A stretch of 11,127 nt of DNA from Leptolyngbyaceae cyanobacterium SM1_3_5 (GTDB lineage Bacteria; Cyanobacteriota; Cyanobacteriia; Elainellales; Elainellaceae). The stretch lies in NCBI GenBank assembly GCA_012031475.1, contig JAAUTJ010000096.1:1-11127 (forward strand), written 5' to 3'. A program made the position numbers and the translations under genes. Positions 6,389 through 11,127 of this stretch are shown piece by piece. How positions within the stretch are numbered: position 1 is the first letter of the stretch; each line of letters starts with the position of its first letter. The notes under the pieces are model-generated. The model did not search any database and had not been told where the DNA came from. It saw nothing but the letters and a program-made list of their open reading frames with translations.

Positions 6389-9300
6389 ATGGCGAATTCT
6401 TCTGGCTTCAGTATCAGCGCTCTTTCGATTCGGCGGCACATCGGCACGCTGATGTTAACGCTGGCCGTGATTGTCCTGGGCGTGTTTTTCATCACGACGC
6501 TCCAGGTTGACCTGCTGCCCTCGATTACCTACCGCGCATTGGCGTTCGCGTCAACGCGCCGGGAATTTCGCCAGAAGTGGCCGTTGATGAAGTGACGCGA
6601 CCGCTGGAAGAAGCGCTGTCGGCAACTGAGGGCGTCGTGCAGGTGTATTCGCAGACGCGCGAAGGACAGGTCAGCCTCGACCTGTTTTTTCAGCCCGGAG
6701 GCAACATCGATCAAGCTTTGAACGACGCGACAGCCGCTTTTAACCGTGCCAGAGCCAATCTGCCGGACACGATCGAAGAACCGCGCCTGTTCAAAGTTGA
6801 CCCCTCGCAGCTTCCGGTCTACGAATTTGCGCTGACCTCGCCCTCGCTGGAATCCTCGGATCTGCGCGTGTTTGCCGATGAGGAACTCAGTCGCGAACTG
6901 AACGTGATTTCTGGCGTAGCCTCCGTCGATGTCTCAGGCGGCGTCGATGAAGAAGTCAACGTCACGATCGATCTCGATCGCCTGCAAGCCTTGGGCGTGG
7001 GTTTGACGGACGTACTCGATCGCCTGACGGAAACCAATCAAGATATTTCCGGCGGGCGAATTCTGGGCGAAAACTCGGAGCCGCTGACGCGGGCGATCGG
7101 GCGCTTCCAGGATGCCAGCGAAATTCGCGATATTTCTTTTCTTTTAGGTGAAAATCCGGTTGGTGAAAATTCGATCGAAACGGCTTCTGCTTTGCCGCCG
7201 CGTCGCGTTTACCTGCGCGATTTTGCCCAGGTTGTAGACGGGACACAGCAGCAGCGCGTCTTCGTTTCGCTCAACGGCCAGCCTGCGGTGAAACTGACGG
7301 TGCAGAAGCAGCCGGACGCGAACACGATCGCCGTCGTGGAAGCCGTCAAGCAGCGAATCGAGCAGCTCCGGCAGGCGGGCACAATCCCCGCTGATATGCA
7401 GCTTTTGCCGACATTGGATGAATCGGTTTTCATCCGCAACGCGATCTCAAACGTGACTTCTTCCGGCCTGATTGGGGCAGGCTTGGCGGCGATCGCCGTC
7501 CTTCTCTTCCTCGGTTCTCTGCGGCAAACCTTGATCATCGTCTTGGCGATTCCCCTCGCAACGCTGGCCGCAATTATTCTGATGGGGCTGTTTGGCCTCT
7601 CTTTGAACGTTTTCAGCTTGGGCGGTTTGGCCTTGGGCGTGGGAATTGTCGTAGACAATGCGATCGTGATGCTGGAGACGATCGCAGACGGAGCCGGACT
7701 GACGCCGGGACAAGATTCGCGATCGCGCCTGACGCCCAAACAGCTGATCGAGCAGTCCATCCGCAGCAGTCAAGAAGTCGAATCGGCTCTGGTTGCTTCC
7801 ACGAGTACAAACCTGGTTGCCGTCCTGCCGTTCTTGCTGATTGGCGGCTTCATTGCCCTGCTGTTCAACGAACTGATTTTGACGATTACGTTTGCCGTTG
7901 CCGCCTCGATTTTGATTGCCGTCACGGTTGTGCCGATGATGACTTCGCGGCTGTTGGGCATCCGGCGATCGAGCCACATCGGAAACTTCTGGCTGCTGCG
8001 CGAATTTAACTTGCGCTTTCAGGCGGCGACTCGCGGCTATGGGCGACTGCTCGATCGAGTTTTGCGCCTGCGCTGGCTCGTGATTGGCCTCGTCGTTGTG
8101 ATTTTTGGCGGCAGCAGCTTGTTCATGCTCGGTCGAATTCCGCAGGAAATTTTGCCGCGCATCAATACGGGACAAGCCTCGCTGTTTGCCCAGTTTCCGC
8201 CGGGAACGCCGCTCGACACCAGCCGCAAAATTATGGCCGCTGTGGATGAAATTTTGGTGGCGCAGCCGGAAACCGAATACACATTTTCCACTGTGGGCGG
8301 TTCGCTGTTTGGCAGTGCAACCAGCGAAAATCCGCTGCGGGCTTCCAGCAACGTCACCTTAAAGCCGGGAGCGGATGTTGAGGCGTTCGTTGCCAAAGTC
8401 ACGCAGGAATTTGACAAGCTCAATCTCGTCGATGTGCGGTGCGGCTCAGTCCCGGACAGGTGCGCGGCCTGATTTTGAATAATTCCCCGGTGCGCGGCGC
8501 GGAACTCGATATTATTTTGCAAAGTCAGGACGCTCGCGAACTGACCGCTGCCGGATTTCAGGTGCTAGGAGCGTTAGAGCAGGCGACTTTGGCAAGATTT
8601 CGACCCGATGGCGATCGCCGTCAGCCAGAAATTCAAATCATTCCCGATCGCGAACGCCTCGCCAGCTTGGGCTTGACCGTGCAGGACATCGGTGAAACCT
8701 TGGAAACTGCCATTCAAGGCTCGGTTCCCACGCAGATTCAGCGCGGCAATCGGCTGGTGGATGTGCGCGTCCAGCTTGACGAAGCGGACATTTCCCAGCC
8801 CTCGCAACTCGATCGCCTCCCATTGTTCACCGCCAACAACCAGCAAATCCGCCTCCAAGATGTCGCCCGCACCGAGCCGAGCGAAGCACCGGGAGAAGTG
8901 CAGCGAATCAATCAGCGGCAGGTCTTTTTGATTGCCGGGAACTTAGCAGAAGGCGCGAGTCTGGGTGAAGCTTTGGCCGAGGCCGATCGCATCATCAGCA
9001 GCCTCGATCTGCCGGAAGGCATTACCCGCCTGCCCAGTTCTGCGGCGGAAAGCAATCAGCAAATTCAGTCTGCTCTACCGCTGCTGGGCGGATTAGCGGC
9101 TTTCCTCGTCTTCGTCGTCATGGCCGTGCAGTACAACTCACTGGTCGATCCGCTGGTGATTATGTTCACGATTCCTCTCGCCTTGGCGGGCGGCATCTGG
9201 GGCTTGTTCTTCACGCAAACGGCGATCGGTGCAACCGTGATTGTCGGAGCGGTTTTGCTGGTCGGAATTGTTGTCAACAACGCGATCATCATGGTTGAGG

Positions 9301-9632
9301 TGGCGAACCAGATTCGCGATCGCGAAGGATTGGACAGGCGATCGGCCATTCTGCAAGCCGCGCCTTCGCGCCTCCGTCCGATTCTGATGACAACAATCAC
9401 GACGGTCTTGGGAATGTTCCCCCTCGCCTTGGGATTGGGGCAGGGCGGCGAATTTTTGCAGCCGTTGGGAATTGTCGTGTTCTCTGGCCTGTCGCTGGCA
9501 ACGCTGCTGACGCTGTTCATCATTCCCTGCTTCTACGTGCTGCTGCATGAACTGATCGAGCGGCGGTCGCGCCCTCGCCCGCCCGCCCCGCCGCAGCCGA
9601 AAGCGATCGATTCCGTCTCGACTCGCCTGTAA
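6389..9632 (+). CDS. RND-family efflux permease (AcrB/HAE-like), two frameshifts
   Basis: Inner-membrane proton-driven permease, partner of the adaptor just upstream. TM1 (TLMLTLAVIVLGVFF) and the QVDLLPSITY block are followed by a break at 6532-6533, where one missing C restores SITY-PRIGVRVNAPGISPEV. The first periplasmic loop and TM2-TM7 follow, then IPQEILPRIN and the second periplasmic loop. A second break lies between 8439 and 8440: one missing C restores VDVR-L-RLSPGQVRG. TM8-TM12 and a Pro-rich tail finish the protein, about 1081 residues when repaired, a normal size for the family. Unrepaired frames are 6389-6595, 6577-8472 and 8439-9632. The TM4 proton-relay motif reads VVDNAIV (7651 onward) and the TM10 motif VVNNAII (9270 onward), so it keeps one Asp but lacks the second Asp and the Lys of AcrB. 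Class is certain; substrate is not. Confidence 0.92.
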
Positions 9633-9743
9633 CGGAACGTAAAAGAAGCTAAACCTTGATTACAATTTCTCATCCCACTCATCACTGAAAAAAGGACAAA
9701 TGGTAGCCTAGAGAACATGATTCTTCTATTTTCATCTGCCAAA

Positions 9744-9911
9744 ATGTATAAAAACACAAAGAAAGACTGGCTTGGCTCTGTCGTTACGGCTGCGATCGGT
9801 GCAGGCGTTGTCACCTCTTTTGCGATCAGTCAGGGTCAGCATCCGCTGATTGCCTTTGGCGTGACAGGCATGGCGATCGCCGCAGCGATTATGATCGACC
9901 ACTACGCCTGA
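9744..9911 (+). CDS. Small membrane protein with two predicted helices, function unknown
   Basis: A 55-residue protein, not recognised as any named family. After a basic N-terminus (MYKNTKKDW) come two hydrophobic stretches rich in Ala, Gly, Val and Ile, roughly residues 9-28 and 34-51, separated by a polar turn (SQGQHP). That suggests a helical hairpin in a membrane. The start is uncertain: the same frame opens at an ATG at 9717, adding nine residues (MILLFSSAK). Neither start has a good ribosome site. The best Shine-Dalgarno sequence here, AAAGGA at 9691-9696, instead serves an ATG at 9700 whose frame closes after three codons. It stands alone, 84 bases or more after the permease. A HIP1 site inside it and even codon use suggest a resident gene. 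Confidence 0.62.
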   Translation: MYKNTKKDWLGSVVTAAIGAGVVTSFAISQGQHPLIAFGVTGMAIAAAIMIDHYA

Positions 9912-9918
9912 GATCTCG

Positions 9919-9977
9919 GCACCTCGATCGATTGGCGCAGTCGCTTTGGTAGAATAGCCGCCAATCGATCGAGGTGC
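9919..9977 (+). promoter_or_regulatory. Perfect 19-bp inverted repeat enclosing a -10 box
   Basis: The arms gcacctcgatcgattggcg (9919-9937) and its exact reverse complement (9959-9977) enclose 21 bases. It begins 7 bases after the miniprotein stop and ends 8 bases before the GTG at 9986. The 3' arm holds GAGGTG (9971-9976), the only Shine-Dalgarno-like sequence for that gene. Read-through RNA from upstream would form a long stable stem hiding the ribosome site. RNA started from the enclosed -10 would carry only the 3' arm. There is no T tract after it, so it is not a standard terminator. Confidence 0.75.
9947..9955 (+). promoter_or_regulatory. Candidate extended -10 promoter for the peptidoglycan-binding gene
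   Basis: TGG-TAGAAT lies in the loop between the two arms of the inverted repeat. The -10 hexamer is good and has a TGn extension. The nearest -35-like hexamer, TTGGCG at 9932-9937, is too close at 12 bases. A start near 9962 would give a leader of about 24 bases. Confidence 0.42.
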
Positions 9978-9985
9978 GACAAACT

Positions 9986-10723
9986 GTGAAACATTCTTTT
10001 CGCTTTGGCCTGCTGTTGATTCCGCTGATTGCCGTTTCACCGACTGCGATCGCTTCGCCTCTGGGCGCTGCCGCTGCGCCACCCGTTCTGATTGCTCAAT
10101 CCACCGAGTTGCTGCGGATTGGCGACAGCAACATTGTCGTTGCGCTTTTGCAAACTCAGCTAGCCAGCTTGGGCTTTTATCAAGGTGAGATCGACGGCGA
10201 ATTCGGCGCTCAAACCGAAGCAGCCGTAATTCAGTTTCAGACTTCACAAGGGCTTGTCCCAGACGGTATCGCAGGGGCACAGACGCTTGCCGCGCTCGAT
10301 CGCCTCACCACTTCACCCAGCCCGATCGCGACCAATCCACTTCCGCCACCTGAGCCAGTTAGTCAAGCTCCCAATGCGCCCGCCAGTTCCGTTCAGGGCG
10401 ATCGCTTCAGCATCGTTGAGCTTCAGCGGCGGCTTCAGGCCAGAGGGTTTTATCAAGGGGCGATCGATGGGATTATGGGACCGCAAACTCGCGCCGCCAT
10501 CCGTGCCGCCCAGCGAGCCTATGGGCTGGAGGCGGACGATATTGTGAACGGACGTTTTTTAGCCCAGTGGCAGCAGGGCGCGTTGGCAGGCCGGACAGAT
10601 GGCGTGGATCGTCATCTGACAGTCGAGCAGGTAGTAGCCTTCGCGCTGGGCGGTTTTCGTGCCCGTTTTGAGAACCGAATCGTTCTTGAACTCGATCGTT
10701 TTGTTGCAGCGGACGCAAATTAG
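9986..10723 (+). CDS. Secreted protein with two PG_binding_1 domains, convergent with furA
   Basis: A cell-wall-binding protein. The GTG at 9986 gives a signal peptide (MKHSFRFGLLLIPLIAV...AIAS) and has GAGGTG 9 bases upstream; a GTG at 9974 in the same frame is the alternative. Domain 1 (about 41-104) carries LGFYQGEIDGEFG and GLVPDGIAGAQT. A Pro/Ser linker (about 110-136) follows, then domain 2 (about 141-190) with RGFYQGAIDGIMG and QTRAAIRAAQ. There is no catalytic domain. The natural end is probably GRF at residue 191: with one T fewer in the run 10555-10560 a TAG stop falls there, against the furA stop. As written, the frame runs about 55 residues on, antisense to furA, with no recognisable similarity. 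Position and domains match alr1690, the neighbour of furA in Anabaena sp. PCC 7120. Confidence 0.83.
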   Translation: MKHSFRFGLLLIPLIAVSPTAIASPLGAAAAPPVLIAQSTELLRIGDSNIVVALLQTQLASLGFYQGEIDGEFGAQTEAAVIQFQTSQGLVPDGIAGAQTLAALDRLTTSPSPIATNPLPPPEPVSQAPNAPASSVQGDRFSIVELQRRLQARGFYQGAIDGIMGPQTRAAIRAAQRAYGLEADDIVNGRFLAQWQQGALAGRTDGVDRHLTVEQVVAFALGGFRARFENRIVLELDRFVAADAN

Positions 10724-11017
10724 ATGGTGGTGATGATGCGGGGCGGGCTGGTTGATTTCATAGTGCTTGTGGCCTTCCGCCAGTTCCAACTCGCGCAGAA
10801 TGCCCATCCGCGCCATCAGCTTCAGGGTGCGATAGATCGTTGAAAGGCTGATGTTTTCACCCTGCCGATGCAAATGGTTGTAGAGGTCTTCGGCACTGAG
10901 GTGATTGCCTTCGGGCAGATTTTGAAAAACTTGAAGAATTGTTTCACGCTGGGGCGTTAGCCGCCATCCGCGTTCATTCAGTTCGGCTTTGAGTGACGTT
11001 GCTGTATAGATTGCCAT
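10559..11017 (-). CDS. furA: FurA-type ferric uptake regulator
   Basis: A 152-residue Fur-family metalloregulator, global repressor of iron acquisition and linked to redox control in cyanobacteria. The N-terminal winged helix includes LNERGWRLTPQRETIL and the recognition-helix region ISLSTIYRTLKLM (about 56-68). The dimer and metal domain holds HKHYE, a run of five His (94-98), CVRC (101-104), Cys133 and CPAC (141-144). Five cysteines at 101, 104, 133, 141 and 144 are the pattern I recall for Anabaena FurA, where Cys101 and the Cys141-Pro pair have been tied to redox and haem responses. FurB/Zur and FurC/PerR are less likely because the sequence follows FurA closely, from the SLKAELNERGWRLTPQRE start to the cysteine spacing. 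The ATG has GAAGGA 7 bases upstream. Its 3' end meets the convergent peptidoglycan-binding gene. Confidence 0.93.
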   Translation of the reverse strand: MAIYTATSLKAELNERGWRLTPQRETILQVFQNLPEGNHLSAEDLYNHLHRQGENISLSTIYRTLKLMARMGILRELELAEGHKHYEINQPAPHHHHHLICVRCNKTIEFKNDSVLKTGTKTAQREGYYLLDCQMTIHAICPACQRALLPLG

Positions 11018-11024
11018 TGGTGGT

Positions 11025-11083
11025 TCCTTCTCAATAGCGCTGGCTTACTGACAAGGATACACAATTGGCGATCGAAGTTGCAA
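11025..11083 (-). promoter_or_regulatory. Promoter and ribosome site of furA (candidate)
   Basis: On the minus strand, TTGCAA (11078-11083) and TATCCT (11054-11059) stand 18 bases apart as -35 and -10. GAAGGA (11025-11030) then lies 7 bases before the ATG. The ribosome site is convincing; the promoter is a pattern match. Confidence 0.42.
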
Positions 11084-11093
11084 TAAAAATTTC

Positions 11094-11112
11094 GTAATTG
11101 AGAATGATGGCC
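11094..11112. promoter_or_regulatory. Possible Fur box upstream of furA
   Basis: The 19 bases gtaattgagaatgatggcc match the classical Fur-box consensus at about 11 of 19 positions. FurA is known to autoregulate in Anabaena, which makes a site plausible. However, it lies upstream of the candidate -35 and the match is weak. Confidence 0.22.
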
Positions 11113-11127
11113 GATGAAGGCGATCGA

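Larger units (their letters stand above)
483..10405. repeat. HIP1 octamers (GCGATCGC), about 20 dispersed copies
   Basis: Exact GCGATCGC occurs starting at 483, 1702, 1994, 2366, 2593, 2724, 4244, 4367, 4483, 5043, 5273, 5909, 6101, 7489, 7719, 8611, 9316, 9873, 10046 and 10398. This density, within and between genes, is a hallmark of many cyanobacterial chromosomes. Many one-base variants such as CGATCGAT are also present. Confidence 0.93.

Noticed and set aside
465..8455. Programmed ribosomal frameshifting at the five breaks.
   Set aside because: Shifts go in both directions, lack proper slippery heptamers, and occur in unrelated families not known for recoding.
9612..9638. ttccgt/acggaa inverted repeat at the end of the permease as a terminator.
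   Set aside because: Only 6 bp with a 15-base loop and no T tract; easily chance.

Overview
The window comes from a cyanobacterium. About 20 exact copies of the octamer GCGATCGC (HIP1) are scattered over both genes and spacers. Several products are typical of cyanobacteria: a DUF3288-type small protein, a cyanobacterial M23 peptidase and a FurA-type regulator. Base and codon use look even throughout. There is no integrase, transposase or other sign of a mobile island, and no tRNA, rRNA or CRISPR array was seen. A filamentous or Leptolyngbya-like lineage is plausible, but that is inference.

Layout. 3-1342: a KaiC-like double-RecA ATPase, cut by the window edge and broken by one frameshift. 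It is followed 3 bases later by a histidine kinase with a degenerate N-terminal receiver (1346-2440), which makes a two-gene signalling operon. 2441-2653: spacer with a remnant of a C/G-rich dispersed repeat. 2654-2968: DUF3288-type protein. 3175-3621: RsbW-like anti-sigma/serine kinase ATPase with a GTG start and a long leader. 3622-4014: gene-free stretch with a second copy of the dispersed repeat and an 18-base tandem repeat. 4015-4921: secreted M23 peptidase (frameshifted). 4916-5027: two inverted repeats. 5034-6378 and 6389-9632: lipoprotein adaptor and RND permease of an efflux pump (one and two frameshifts). 9744-9911: two-helix membrane miniprotein. 9919-9977: a perfect 19-bp inverted repeat enclosing a promoter-like -10. 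9986 onward: secreted protein with two peptidoglycan-binding domains, convergent with furA (10559-11017, minus strand).

The KaiC-like ATPase and the kinase probably form one signalling unit. The adaptor and permease form an envelope export pump; the outer-membrane channel is not in this window. The peptidoglycan-binding gene and furA are convergent with no room for a terminator. This matches the arrangement in Anabaena sp. PCC 7120, where transcription through alr1690 makes an antisense RNA to furA.

The strongest whole-window signal is technical or evolutionary. Five single-base indels split four otherwise well-conserved genes, and a sixth probably alters the end of the peptidoglycan-binding gene. 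Each is repaired by adding or removing one base, mostly in a short homopolymer. Consensus error in the assembly is the simplest explanation; real decay is possible. I found no convincing new biological system. The best candidates for new biology are the hairpins placed against start codons, the KaiC-like/kinase pair and the furA antisense arrangement.
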